Source: Micromonospora parva
Lineage (GTDB): Bacteria; Actinomycetota; Actinomycetes; Mycobacteriales; Micromonosporaceae
NCBI RefSeq assembly: GCF_000718515.1
Contig: NZ_JNZS01000008.1
Coordinates: 124,001-188,000 of the forward strand
Length of the DNA stretch: 64,000 nt
Reading direction: 5' to 3'
Position 1 is the stretch's first letter. Each line of letters begins with the position of its first letter. The notes below the pieces were generated by a model, which ran no database searches, was not told the origin of the DNA, and saw nothing but the letters and a program-made list of their open reading frames with translations. Below, one piece after another: positions 25,132 through 33,708 of this stretch. A program made the translations under genes and the position numbers.

Positions 25132-25770
25132 TCAGCGGGGTCGGGCCGGGGAGCGGTGCACCGCCTGGGTGGGCACCCGGGGACGACCGGACGGACGCCA
25201 GGCCCGACCGTTGGCGTAGATCACCCGGAAACCGAGGTACGACGCGAGCGGCGCCCAGTGGGCGGAGCCCATTCGCAGCTCGGCGGCGTTGTGCCGCTGG
25301 CCGTTGGCGAGCACGTCGAGCAGAACCGTTTCGAAGGCCGCCGATTCGACCCAGTCGACTTCCCGGGTGAAACCGCAGATCAGCGCGGCTCCGGTGACCT
25401 CCAGGAACTCGCGCAGCACCGCGTCCGAGGCGCGCAGCACCGAGCAGCTGCCGAAATAGAGTCGCCGGCCCTCGGCGCGGCCGGCCATCAGCTCGGCCAC
25501 CTCGTTCAACTCGACCGACTGCCAGTCGGTGAGGCAGAGCCGGCTCGGCTCGCCGTGCATGGCGAAGAAGCCGACCCGGTGGTCGGCGTACTGCTTGAGC
25601 AGCCAGCGGTCCAGGAAGTAGAACAGCTCGTCGCGGGTGGCCGCGTCCTTGTGGATGAAGCGGATCTTGCCCAGCCGCTCCAGCAGCTCCAGGGTGGGCA
25701 GCACCGAGCCCCGCTCGTTGAGGTCCCGGTGCCACTGACCCTCGACACAGAAGACGCCACCGCGTGCCAC
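25132..25770 (-). CDS. DUF6642-like protein with caspase/CHAT-like His-Cys pair
   Basis: 212 residues from GTG 25770, chosen because GGAGG lies five bases upstream. The sequence GGVFCVEGQWHRDLNERGSV, IRFIHKDAATRDELFYFLDR resembles a family I recall as DUF6642 in actinomycetes (from memory, not searched). Two hydrophobic strands end in His and Cys: VGFFAMHGEP (His72) and RRLYFGSCSVL (Cys109), the arrangement of clan CD cysteine peptidases such as CHAT and caspase folds. VDWVESAAFETVLLDVL follows as a helix. Peptidase activity is inference. It sits upstream of the PPOX gene. Confidence 0.7.
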   Translation of the reverse strand: MARGGVFCVEGQWHRDLNERGSVLPTLELLERLGKIRFIHKDAATRDELFYFLDRWLLKQYADHRVGFFAMHGEPSRLCLTDWQSVELNEVAELMAGRAEGRRLYFGSCSVLRASDAVLREFLEVTGAALICGFTREVDWVESAAFETVLLDVLANGQRHNAAELRMGSAHWAPLASYLGFRVIYANGRAWRPSGRPRVPTQAVHRSPARPR

Positions 25771-26073
25771 GCGCACCTCCGCCAGTCCGCCGCCCGGGCT
25801 GACGTTACCGGCCGCCGCCACCCTGGGAACATCACCCTCGGTGTGGCGGAACGCGACGTTCGGTGTGCTTGGCCGCAGAAAGGCCGATCGGTGGGAAATG
25901 GCTGTTTCGCAAATCAGCTGAATTCCCAGGCAATACCCAGGGACAGCGGATTGTGAGCACGATTCTCGTTAATCGCCGCCAACGGCACGGATCAGTGCGA
26001 GGGTGGAAATCACGGGACTTCTCGGTCGATGTCCCGGAGCCACCCCATTCGCTCTCCTATCGGGAGGACTTCT
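25771..26073. other. Intergenic region upstream of M15 peptidase
   Basis: About 300 bp without a gene, lower in GC than its surroundings (AAATGGCTGTTTCGCAAATC near 25900). It holds the divergent promoters of the DUF6642-like and peptidase genes. CTCC at 26054-26057 can pair with the GGAG of the ribosome binding site (26063-26066). Long leaders before such peptidases sometimes carry c-di-AMP riboswitches, but I could not match that consensus here. Confidence 0.4.
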
Positions 26074-26853
26074 GTGCGCGTAAACACCTTGAAGCGTGCC
26101 GCCGTCGCATTCGCCCTGGCACTGCCCGGGGCCGCAATCGCCACGGTGGTCGCCGCACCGGCGGCGCACGCGGACGGCTGTTACACCTGGAACCGCACCC
26201 TGACCCAGGGCCGCTCCGGCAACGACGTCCGGCAGTTGCAGATCCGGGTCGCCGGGTGGGCCGGCTACCGGGACATCGTGGAGAACGACGGCCGCTACGG
26301 GCCCAAGACCGCCGCCGCGGTCAAGCGGTTCCAGCAGGCGTACGGGCTGCGCGCCGACGGCATCGCCGGCCCGCAGACCTTCGCCAAGCTGTACCAACTC
26401 CAGGACAACGACTGCACGCCCGCCCACTTCAGCTACAGCGAGCTGGACAACGGGTGCGGCGGGAGCGGGTGGAGCGGCGGCCCGCTGTCGGCGAGCCAGA
26501 CCAAGCAGAACGCGCTGCGCACCATGTGGAAGCTGGAGGCGCTGCGCAAGGGCCTCGGTGACAAGCCGCTCTACGTGTCCAGCGGCTTCCGCAGTCGCGC
26601 CTGCAACAACCAGGTCGGTGGCGCGTCCGACAGTCAACACCTGTACGGCAACGCGGCCGACGTGACCTCACGGACGTCCTCGCTGTGCCAGATCGCCCGC
26701 AACGCCCGCAACAACGGATTCAGTGGGCTCTACGGACCGGGCTACCCCGACCACGACGACCACGTGCACGTCGACTCGCGTCGGGAGAACAACAGCGACC
26801 GCAGCTCGAACACCACGAGCTGGTCCGCCCCGGACTGCGGGGTCGGTAACTGA
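26074..26853 (+). CDS. Secreted M15-type peptidase with peptidoglycan-binding domain
   Basis: 259 residues, a D-Ala-D-Ala or related LD/DD-carboxypeptidase acting on the wall. Signal peptide about 1-33. Residues about 43-105 are a PG_binding_1 domain (LTQGRSGNDVRQLQIRVAGW, GIAGPQTFAKLYQL). Residues about 120-240 carry the M15_3 zinc site: SGFRSRACNNQVGGASDSQH, LYGNAADVT and DHDDHVHVD. GTG 26074 follows GGGAGGA. It ends at an 18-bp stem hairpin opposite a CRND-family gene. Confidence 0.92.
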   Translation: MRVNTLKRAAVAFALALPGAAIATVVAAPAAHADGCYTWNRTLTQGRSGNDVRQLQIRVAGWAGYRDIVENDGRYGPKTAAAVKRFQQAYGLRADGIAGPQTFAKLYQLQDNDCTPAHFSYSELDNGCGGSGWSGGPLSASQTKQNALRTMWKLEALRKGLGDKPLYVSSGFRSRACNNQVGGASDSQHLYGNAADVTSRTSSLCQIARNARNNGFSGLYGPGYPDHDDHVHVDSRRENNSDRSSNTTSWSAPDCGVGN

Positions 26854-26871
26854 GTCGCCCGCCCAGAGCGG

Positions 26872-26914
26872 CGTCGGCCCGACGCGGAGGGGGAATCTCC
26901 GCGTCGGGCCGACG
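26872..26914. terminator. Strong hairpin after M15 peptidase
   Basis: CGTCGGCCCGACGCGGAG (26872-26889) pairs perfectly with CTCCGCGTCGGGCCGACG (26897-26914), loop of seven bases. It separates convergent genes and can terminate both. Confidence 0.8.
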
Positions 26915-26956
26915 TCGTGTCGCCCCGGGTCGGGGTGGGCGGAGGGGGTAGCGCGC

Positions 26957-27367
26957 TCAGCTCGCCCGGGGCCAGCGCGGCGCGGTGACGGGGGGAGTCA
27001 CCGGCCGGCCAGCAGCGGTGGGCCGTACGCCCTGGGGGACGACCCGCGCGGCCTGCTGCCGCGACGGCCCGGTCGCCGTGAACGGGAAGGGTACGTGCAC
27101 GAACGGATTGCCATGCCGGATCAACGCCTCGATCTGCCGCTCGTTGAGCCCGTGTGCCTCCAACACCCGCCGCCCCCACCGATGCAAGCGGCACGGATAG
27201 GAGGCACCGTCGTTGCGGCACAGCGGCCCGGTCGGCCACTCCTCGGCGGTGTGCACGACCACCGCCCGAACCGCGAGCCGGACATCCTCGGGGGTCAGCG
27301 GTGTCGGCATCGGCACCTCACCCAGCACCTGGTCGATGGGATCCGTCGACTGCTCACCAACTCGCAC
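26957..27367 (-). CDS. Small CRND/PCRLHRWG-motif protein, paralogue 2
   Basis: 136 residues. Its core LAVRAVVVHTAEEWPTG, CRNDGASYPCRLHRWGRRVL, GLNERQIEALIRHGNP aligns without gaps to the protein at 20397..20726; my hand count gives 34 identities over 61 positions. It adds an N-terminal 25 residues and a basic, Pro/Arg-rich C-terminal tail (about 105-136). GTG 27367 follows GGGAGG at six bases. Function unknown. It is convergent with the M15 peptidase gene and lies beside a response regulator gene on the same strand. Confidence 0.78.
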   Translation of the reverse strand: MRVGEQSTDPIDQVLGEVPMPTPLTPEDVRLAVRAVVVHTAEEWPTGPLCRNDGASYPCRLHRWGRRVLEAHGLNERQIEALIRHGNPFVHVPFPFTATGPSRQQAARVVPQGVRPTAAGRPVTPPVTAPRWPRAS

Positions 27368-27500
27368 GGCAGGCCTCCCGCAGTTCGGCAGCGGTACGGC
27401 GGACCCACCGCACCGACATCCTCGGTCAGGAGTACGGCGGGCACTGGCCGAAAGTTCAATTCCGGTACCCGGTAAGCAGATTCGCCCGAGGAACGGGCCG

Positions 27501-28232
27501 TCAGACCAGGCCGGCGTCGTGCACGAGCAGCGCCACCTGGACCCGGTTGTTCAGCTCCAGGCGGGTCAGCAGCCGGGAGACGTACGCCTTCACCGTCGCC
27601 ACGCTCATGAACAACTCCCCCGCGATCTCCGCGTTGGTGTGACCCCGCCCCAGCGCTACCGCCACCTGCCGCTCCCGCTCGCTGAGCGCGTTGAGCAGCC
27701 GCAGCGCCCGTTCCCGGCGCGGGTCCGGGCCGACCGGGCCGGGAGCGGTGGCGGTCACGTGGGCGATCAACGTGCGGGTCACCGTCGGGGACAGGGTCGC
27801 CTCGCCCGCCGCGACCCGGCGTACGGCGTGCACGATCTCCGCCGGTGGGGTGTCCTTCAGCAGGAAACCGGCAGCCCCGGCGCGGAGCGCCCGCAGCACC
27901 TGCTCGTCGGCGTCGAAGGTGGTCAGCACCAGCACCTCCGGCGGGTGCGGCTGGGCACGCAGCGCCTCGGTGGCGGTCAGCCCGTCGACCCGGGGCATCC
28001 GGATGTCCATCAGCACCACGTCCGGGGTGTACGCGGCGACGGCCGCCGGGACCTCGCCACCGTCGGTCGCCTCGCCGACCACTGTCAGGTCCGGCAGGCC
28101 GCCGAGGATCATCGAGAGCCCGGCGCGGACCAGCGCGTCGTCGTCCACGATCAACACGCGCACCGGCGGCGCGGCCGCGCCGGCCGGCCCGCTCGCGTCC
28201 GGCGGTCCGGCTGCGCCGGCAGGGCTGGTCAC
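27501..28232 (-). CDS. NarL/LuxR-family response regulator
   Basis: 243 residues. The receiver domain has the acidic pocket VDDD (30-32), phosphoacceptor Asp76 in VVLMDIRMP, and Lys in FLLKDTPP. The C-terminal LuxR HTH reads LSERERQVAVALGRGHTNAEIAGELFMSVATVKAYVSRL (split here as one continuous block in about 180-220). A 23-residue Ala/Pro-rich lead precedes the receiver. GTG 28232 overlaps the kinase stop by four bases (GTGA), so the two are translated together. It probably binds the repeats at 29521-29555 and controls the divergent ABC genes. Confidence 0.93.
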   Translation of the reverse strand: MTSPAGAAGPPDASGPAGAAAPPVRVLIVDDDALVRAGLSMILGGLPDLTVVGEATDGGEVPAAVAAYTPDVVLMDIRMPRVDGLTATEALRAQPHPPEVLVLTTFDADEQVLRALRAGAAGFLLKDTPPAEIVHAVRRVAAGEATLSPTVTRTLIAHVTATAPGPVGPDPRRERALRLLNALSERERQVAVALGRGHTNAEIAGELFMSVATVKAYVSRLLTRLELNNRVQVALLVHDAGLV

Positions 28233-29482
28233 GCCGACCACGGCAGCCAGGCGGCCAGCCGGAAGTCGCCGCTGTCGTCCCGCCCGTAGGCGAGCCTGCC
28301 ACCGGCGAGGGTGACTCGTTCGCTGACGCCGACCAGGCCGGTGCCCGCGCCCGGCAGGGTGCCGCCCTCCGGTGTGCCGACCGGCCACCTGTTGCTGATC
28401 GCCACGCTCAGCCCGGTGCCCGGCCCGCCGGACACGTCCACGGTCACCACCGCTCCGGCCGCGTGCTTGCGAGCGTTGGTCAGCCCCTCCTGCACGATCC
28501 GGTACGCGGCCCGGCCCAGCGCCGCCGGCACCTCCCCCGGGCTTGCCACGCTGTCACTGACGTTGACCCGCACCCCGGCCGAGCGCGACTCGGCGATCAG
28601 CGCCGGCAGGTCGGCGATGGTCGGCTGCGGCGGCTCCGGGGCGTCGCCGGCCCCGTCGTCCTCGGCGCGGAGCACCCCGATCACCTCCCGCAGGTCCTGC
28701 AGGGCGGCGTGCGCGCTGCCCCGGATCACCCCGGCGGCCCGGGCCACCTCGTCGGCCGGCGCGTCCGGGCGAAACTCCAGCGCGCCCGCGTGCAGGCTGA
28801 GCAGCGAGATCCGGTGCGCCAGCACGTCGTGCATCTCCCGGGCGATCCGGGTGCGTTCGAGGTGGCGGGCCTGGGTGACCCGCAGCTGCTGCTCGGCTTC
28901 GGCCCGTTCGGCCCGCTCCCGCAGCGACACGATCAACTGCCGTCGGGCCCGGACGAACATCCCCCAGGCGAGCACCGCAAAAGTGATCACCACACCCCAC
29001 GACACGGTGGCCCAGTACGGCATGACCGGATCCGGCCGCGTCCAGCTGAAGACGAGGTTGGTGACGAGGCCGGCACCGGTGACCGCCACCGCGACGGCGG
29101 TCCGTCGGTGCACCACAACGGTGAAGTAGATGATCAGCAGCGGGATGGCGGCGGCCATCGAGAACAGGTTCAGCGGCAGTGTGGCAACCGCCAACCCGAG
29201 CGGCCACCGCCGCCGCACCCAGAGCAGCCCGCAGCAGACCAGCCCGATCAGCGCGTCCGCGCCGACCATCCAGTCGTACGGCAGCGCAATCGCCGTCTCC
29301 GGGCTGGGCGACAGCCCGTCCACCGTGGCGAACAGCACCCAGAGCAGGCCGAGCAGGAAGGCGAGGCTGTCCACGACCCAGTCGCGGGTGGTGCGGCGCG
29401 GACGCCGCCGCCCGCGCTCAGCCGGCACCACCAGCTCCCCCGGCAGCAGCCAGGGGTGCTCCGGGACGGCGAGGCTGGTCAC
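28229..29482 (-). CDS. Sensor histidine kinase (HisKA_3, NarX/DesK-like)
   Basis: 417 residues. Four to six membrane helices with very short loops (about 36-176) suggest sensing in or at the membrane. The dimerisation domain has His218 in IAREMHDVLAHRISLL, followed by the HATPase domain with YRIVQEGLTNARKHA (N box) and GAGTGLVGVSERVTLAGG (G boxes). GTG 29482 starts MTSLAVPEHPW. Partner is the overlapping response regulator. Confidence 0.93.
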   Translation of the reverse strand: MTSLAVPEHPWLLPGELVVPAERGRRRPRRTTRDWVVDSLAFLLGLLWVLFATVDGLSPSPETAIALPYDWMVGADALIGLVCCGLLWVRRRWPLGLAVATLPLNLFSMAAAIPLLIIYFTVVVHRRTAVAVAVTGAGLVTNLVFSWTRPDPVMPYWATVSWGVVITFAVLAWGMFVRARRQLIVSLRERAERAEAEQQLRVTQARHLERTRIAREMHDVLAHRISLLSLHAGALEFRPDAPADEVARAAGVIRGSAHAALQDLREVIGVLRAEDDGAGDAPEPPQPTIADLPALIAESRSAGVRVNVSDSVASPGEVPAALGRAAYRIVQEGLTNARKHAAGAVVTVDVSGGPGTGLSVAISNRWPVGTPEGGTLPGAGTGLVGVSERVTLAGGRLAYGRDDSGDFRLAAWLPWSA

Positions 29483-29520
29483 GCACCCATGCTAGGGAGC
29501 CGTCGGGGGCACGACCAGCT

Positions 29521-29555
29521 ACCAAAGTTGATCCCGGCCGCCGACCAAGGTCGAC
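29521..29555. promoter_or_regulatory. Direct repeats in the divergent kinase/ABC promoter
   Basis: ACCAAAGTTGATC (29521-29533) and ACCAAGGTCGAC (29544-29555) are direct repeats with a 23-bp period, about two helical turns, in the 130-bp gap between the kinase gene and the ABC gene. Dimeric NarL-type regulators often bind such spaced half-sites, so this is a likely target of the adjacent regulator. Confidence 0.5.
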
Positions 29556-29612
29556 GCGGCACCGACCGGTGGCCGCAGCGGATGGCCGGGCGGCACGGGC
29601 ACGCTCGACGAC

Positions 29613-30509
29613 ATGATCACCGTGGAGAACCTCACCAAGCGATACGGGCCACACCCGGCCGTGGACGACGTGTCGTTCCAGTGCGAGCCGGGCACCGTCA
29701 CCGGCTTCCTCGGCCCCAACGGCGCCGGCAAGTCGACCACCATGCGCATGATCTGCGGGCTCACCACGCCGACCGCCGGCCGCGCCACCGTCGCCGGGCA
29801 CCCGTACCAGGACCTGCCCAACCCGGGGCGGGAGGTGGGAGTGCTGCTGGACGCCTCCGCCCAGCACGCCGGACGCACCGGCCGCGAGGCGTTGACGCTG
29901 TCCGCGTACACCATGGGTCTGGACCGGCGCGAGGTCGCCGCGAAGCTCGACCTGGTCGGGTTGAACGCGGTGGCCGCGAAGCGTCGGGTCCGGGCGTACT
30001 CGTTGGGGATGCGCCAACGGCTCGGGCTGGCGCACGCGCTGCTCGGCGACCCCCGGGTGCTGATCCTCGACGAGCCGGCCAACGGGCTGGACCCGGAGGG
30101 GATCTTCTGGATGCGCGGCCTGCTGCGCGACTTCGCCGACCGGGGCGGCACGGTGCTGCTCTCCTCCCACCTGCTGCGCGAGGTGGAGGCGGTCGCGGAC
30201 CGGCTGGTGGTGATCGGGGGTGGCCGGATCGTGGCCCAGGGCGACAAGAACGAGCTGCTGGCCGGCGGCGGCACGGTGGTCCGGGCCCGCGACGACGCGG
30301 CGCTGCGCCGGGCGCTGGAAACGGCGGGTCTGACCGCCGCCGACAGCACCGACGGCCTGCTGGTGCAGGCCGACGCCGAGGCGGTCGGCCAGGCGGCGGC
30401 CGATGCCGGCGTCGCGCTCGCCGAGCTGCGCCCCGCCAGCGGCGGCGGCCTCGAACAACTCTTCCTCACCCTGACCGCCGGCGAATCCACCAAGGAGGCC
30501 GTCCGATGA
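29613..30509 (+). CDS. ABC transporter ATP-binding protein
   Basis: 298-residue ATPase of the ABC-2/bacitracin-type exporters. Walker A GPNGAGKST, signature YSLGMRQRL, Walker B LILDEPANGLDPEG and switch His in LSSHLLREVEA. The last 80 residues form the accessory C-terminal domain of drug-export ATPases. ATG 29613. Its stop overlaps the permease start (ATGA). The divergent kinase/regulator pair suggests antibiotic or envelope-stress induction. Confidence 0.92.
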   Translation: MITVENLTKRYGPHPAVDDVSFQCEPGTVTGFLGPNGAGKSTTMRMICGLTTPTAGRATVAGHPYQDLPNPGREVGVLLDASAQHAGRTGREALTLSAYTMGLDRREVAAKLDLVGLNAVAAKRRVRAYSLGMRQRLGLAHALLGDPRVLILDEPANGLDPEGIFWMRGLLRDFADRGGTVLLSSHLLREVEAVADRLVVIGGGRIVAQGDKNELLAGGGTVVRARDDAALRRALETAGLTAADSTDGLLVQADAEAVGQAAADAGVALAELRPASGGGLEQLFLTLTAGESTKEAVR

Positions 30510-31300
30510 CCACCACCACCGCGCCCGCCAGCGGCCTCGTCGCGCCCCGGCACCACACTCCGGTACGCCGGCCGTCACTGCTCCGCCTCACCGGTGTGGA
30601 GCTGCGCAAGCTCGCCGACACCCGGGCCGGACGCTGGCTGCTGATCACCATCGGCCTCGTCGTCGTCGCGATCGTCACCCTCCTGCTGATCTACGCCGAG
30701 GACTCCGAGCAGACCTTCTTCACCTTCTTCGTCACGTCGCTGTTGCCGGTCAACGTGCTCCTGCCGGTGCTGGGCATCCTGTCGATCACCAGCGAGTGGT
30801 CCCAGCGCACCGCCCTCACCACGTACGCGCTGGTGCCCCGGCGGGAGCGGGTGGTGGCCGCGAAGCTGATCGCGGTGGTGCTGGCCGCGCTCGCCTCCGT
30901 GCTGGTCACCCTGGCAATCGCAAGCGTCGGGACGCTCGTGGCGTCCGCCACGGGCGGCGCGGGCACCTGGCGCGTCGACGCGGCGCTGATCGTGAACGCG
31001 GCGATCGTCCAGGTCGCCGGCGTGCTGATGGGTGCCGCCTTCGGCCTGCTGCTGCTCAACCCGCCGTTGGCCATCGTCGGTTACCTGCTGCTACCAACCC
31101 TCTGGTCGGTGCTGGGCGAACTGGTCCGACCGCTGCGCGGCGCTGCCGGTTGGCTGGACACCAGCCGGACCATGGAGCCGTTGTTCACCAGCCACGTCAC
31201 CGGCGAGCAGTGGGGACGACTGGTGGTGTCCCTGCTGGTCTGGATGGTGCTGCCGCTGGCCGCCGGCCTGTTCCGGACGCTGCGCCGCGAGGTGTCCTGA
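30506..31300 (+). CDS. ABC-2 type transporter permease
   Basis: 264 residues with six predicted membrane helices (for example LLITIGLVVVAIVTLLLIYA near residue 50 and LVVSLLVWMVLPLAAGLF near the end). ATG 30506 lies in the stop of the ATPase gene, a sign of coupling. The open frame extends far upstream of 30506 but that part is only the antisense of the neighbouring kinase genes. Together with 29613..30509 it makes a complete exporter; substrate unknown. Confidence 0.9.
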   Translation: MTTTTAPASGLVAPRHHTPVRRPSLLRLTGVELRKLADTRAGRWLLITIGLVVVAIVTLLLIYAEDSEQTFFTFFVTSLLPVNVLLPVLGILSITSEWSQRTALTTYALVPRRERVVAAKLIAVVLAALASVLVTLAIASVGTLVASATGGAGTWRVDAALIVNAAIVQVAGVLMGAAFGLLLLNPPLAIVGYLLLPTLWSVLGELVRPLRGAAGWLDTSRTMEPLFTSHVTGEQWGRLVVSLLVWMVLPLAAGLFRTLRREVS

Positions 31301-31302
31301 CC

Positions 31303-32052
31303 ATGGACGCGGCCGACTACCGTCCGCGCACCGTGGTCAGCGGCGGCCCGTTGGAGCTGGCCGTCCTGTGGGGTGGCTTCCCGCTGCTCGGCGCGGGCGC
31401 CGGCTGGCTCCTGGCGGCGACGACGGGCTGGCTCGCCCGACTGCCGTGGGTGCCGTTCGGCGGCCTGGTCCGGTGGCTGGACCAGCTGCCCGAGCCGCAG
31501 GCCACCGCCGGCGCCATCGCGGTGGGCGTGCTGGCCGGCCTGGTCATCGCCGGGATCGGCACCGCCGAACGGCTGATCGTCACCGTCGACGCGGCGCAGG
31601 TCCGGCTGCGCCGCTCCGCCGAGAACCGGACCGTCGCGCGGGTCGACACCCGGGTGGCCTTCCTCGCCCACAAGCACCTGGTGCTGCTCGACGCCGACGG
31701 CGCGGAACTGGTTCGGGAGCCGACGGACCTGTCCGCCGCCGCACTCGCGGCGGCGTTCCGCGAGCACGGTTGGGGTTGGGCGGACGACGACCCGCACCGG
31801 TCGGCGTACCGGCTGTGGGTGCGCGACCTGCCCGGGTTGCCGACCGGTGCGGACGCGCTGCTACGGGCCCGGGAACGGGCGATCCAGCGGGACCGCCGCG
31901 ACGACGCCCGGGAGTTGCGCCGCGAACTGGGTCTGATCGGGGTGGTGCTGCGCGACGACGACAAGCGCCAGTACTGGCGGTTGACCAACCGGGCCGTCGC
32001 CCCCGGGTCGGAGCAGCCGACTTCGGCCGAGCGGGACGCGGACGGGCGGTAG
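31303..32052 (+). CDS. YqeB family membrane protein
   Basis: 249 residues, starting two bases after the permease stop. Two N-terminal membrane helices (VLWGGFPLLGAGAGWLLAA and AIAVGVLAGLVIAGIG) are followed by a PH-like domain (AERLIVTVDAAQVRLRR... VAFLAHKHLVLLDADGAELV) and a helical tail. This matches the YqeB group of Bacillus and actinomycetes as I recall it; the role is unknown. Its position suggests cotranscription with the exporter. Confidence 0.8.
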   Translation: MDAADYRPRTVVSGGPLELAVLWGGFPLLGAGAGWLLAATTGWLARLPWVPFGGLVRWLDQLPEPQATAGAIAVGVLAGLVIAGIGTAERLIVTVDAAQVRLRRSAENRTVARVDTRVAFLAHKHLVLLDADGAELVREPTDLSAAALAAAFREHGWGWADDDPHRSAYRLWVRDLPGLPTGADALLRARERAIQRDRRDDARELRRELGLIGVVLRDDDKRQYWRLTNRAVAPGSEQPTSAERDADGR

Positions 32053-32084
32053 CGTCTGTCCCAGCAGACCCTGGGAGCCGCGCG

Positions 32085-32633
32085 ATGACCGAACAGCAGC
32101 CGTACCGGGTGGTGTCCCGACACCCCGGGTTCGAGCTGCGTCGGTACCCGGCCCACCTGGTGGCCGAGATGCAGATCCAGGCGTCGTTCACCCGGGCGCC
32201 GATCGAGGCGTTCCGGCCGCTGGCCGCGTACATCGGCGGTGCCAATCGGGCCCGGGGTCCGCTCGGCACGGAGGCGGCCGGCGGCTCGGAGAAGATCGCC
32301 ATGACCGTGCCGGTGATCCAGATCGAGGGCGAGTCGCCGGGGGCGTACCTGATCCAGTTCATCATGCCGGCCACCTTCACCACCGCCACCCTGCCCGAGC
32401 CGGTGGACGCCCGGGTGCGGATCCACCCGGTGGCGGCGCGGCTGGCGGCGGCGATGCGGTTCTCCGGGCGGTGGACGGAGCAGGCGTTCAGTCAGCGGGC
32501 GACAATGCTCGGCCGGTCGGTGACCGCGGCCGGGCTGCAACCCACCGGTGCCATCCGGTACGCGCGTTTCGACAGGCCGTGGAAGCCGTGGTTCCTGCGC
32601 CGCAACGAGGTCGTGCTGCCGGTCGTGGAGTGA
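32085..32633 (+). CDS. SOUL haem-binding family protein
   Basis: 182 residues of the SOUL/HBP fold: YRVVSRHPGFELRRYPAHLVA, FRPLAAYIGGANRA, EKIAMTVPVIQ and AIRYARFDRPWKPWFLRRNE. Relatives bind haem or porphyrins, though the residue used varies. ATG 32085 after GGGAG. Its stop is one base from that of the convergent membrane protein, with no terminator between them. Confidence 0.93.
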   Translation: MTEQQPYRVVSRHPGFELRRYPAHLVAEMQIQASFTRAPIEAFRPLAAYIGGANRARGPLGTEAAGGSEKIAMTVPVIQIEGESPGAYLIQFIMPATFTTATLPEPVDARVRIHPVAARLAAAMRFSGRWTEQAFSQRATMLGRSVTAAGLQPTGAIRYARFDRPWKPWFLRRNEVVLPVVE

Positions 32634-32634
32634 G

Positions 32635-33666
32635 CTATCGGAGCTGCCGGCGGTCGTCGATGCTCGGTCGGGCCAGCAGCACCGCCATTCCCAGCCCGGC
32701 GAGCAGCCCGGCCAGTGAGACCAGCAGATCGGAGTCGGCGGCGTTGATCGGGCTGTTGCCGGCCAACGAGGTGAACGCCGCGCCGATCGGCAGCGCGATC
32801 ATCATGGGGACGGCAGTGGCCACCAGAAACACGACCGGGCCCACCAACGCGAGGAGAGCCGCCACCCCGTGGTGCCACCAGACCGGCCGGCCGCCCGGCC
32901 AGTCCCAGGCCAGCAGGGTGACCCCGGTGAGCAGCACCGCACCGAGCGCGGCCTCCGGCAGCAGGCGGGTGCCGGGCGGGACGGCACGAACCAGCCCGGC
33001 CCCGAGCAGGGCGGCCACCGTGACGCCGGCCGCCAACACGACGCGGGCCCGGGTCCGGGCCGGAGCCGCCGCCAGCCCGGCGCCGACCGCCACGGCCACC
33101 AGCAGCGCCGCCGTGGCCAGCGCGCCCTGGTTCAGCTCCGGCTCCCGGTCGGTCGGTGACTCCATCGCGGCGGCCACCAGCGTCAGCACTCCGGCCACGC
33201 AGGCCGCGCCGGTCAGCACCCGCCGGTCGGTGGCCGCAGGCGCGCCGCGCTCCCGCTGTGGCCGGCCAGGCTCGCGCGCCGACGACGTGCGGCGCTCCCA
33301 CCACAGCGGAATGGCCGCGACCACGCCGAGCACGGTGCAACCGCCGACGGCGAGCAGCACCGTCGCGTCGACGCCGATCGGGTCGGCCCTGTCGATCGCC
33401 ACGTCGGCGGCGACCCAGCAGCCACCCAGCAGCACCGCCGGGCCGCCCCACCGCAGCTGACCGCGCCCGGCCAGCACCAACCCGAGCGACACCGCCATGA
33501 TCGCCATGAACCGCAGGTCGCGCGCCCAGTAGGCGTTGTTGCCCGGCAGGCGCTCCGACCACGGGCCGAGCGGCTCGGTCAGCGGTTGCCACCTGGTCAT
33601 GCCGTACGCCCAGAGCAGCACGGCGACGGCGGAGAGGAACAGCCCGACCGGGCGCGCGGATCGCAT
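32635..33666 (-). CDS. Multi-pass membrane protein of unknown function
   Basis: 343 residues with about nine to ten hydrophobic segments (VGLFLSAVAVLLWAYGM at the start; LVSLAGLLAGLGMAVLLA at the end) and a basic loop (about 126-145, RRTSSAREPGRPQRERGA). No motif that I recognise. Tail-to-tail with the SOUL gene. It is upstream-adjacent to the FtsX-type permease on the same strand but 42 bp downstream of its stop, so it may be the last gene of that unit. Confidence 0.75.
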   Translation of the reverse strand: MRSARPVGLFLSAVAVLLWAYGMTRWQPLTEPLGPWSERLPGNNAYWARDLRFMAIMAVSLGLVLAGRGQLRWGGPAVLLGGCWVAADVAIDRADPIGVDATVLLAVGGCTVLGVVAAIPLWWERRTSSAREPGRPQRERGAPAATDRRVLTGAACVAGVLTLVAAAMESPTDREPELNQGALATAALLVAVAVGAGLAAAPARTRARVVLAAGVTVAALLGAGLVRAVPPGTRLLPEAALGAVLLTGVTLLAWDWPGGRPVWWHHGVAALLALVGPVVFLVATAVPMMIALPIGAAFTSLAGNSPINAADSDLLVSLAGLLAGLGMAVLLARPSIDDRRQLR

Positions 33667-33708
33667 CCATGGACGGTAACGGCCGGCTGGGCTCCGCGGG
33701 GGGCGCGG

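Noticed and set aside
25771..26073. Possible c-di-AMP (ydaO) riboswitch before the M15 peptidase
   Set aside because: The context is typical, but I could not align the conserved ydaO core blocks to this leader by eye. A covariance-model search would decide.
27845..30505. Very long plus-strand open frame running into the permease gene
   Set aside because: It is antisense to the kinase and regulator genes and out of frame with the ATPase; only the part from 30506 is a real gene.
32634..32634. One-base gap between convergent SOUL and membrane protein genes as a sign of misannotation
   Set aside because: Both reading frames have good family or membrane features up to their stops; tight convergent packing is common in such genomes.
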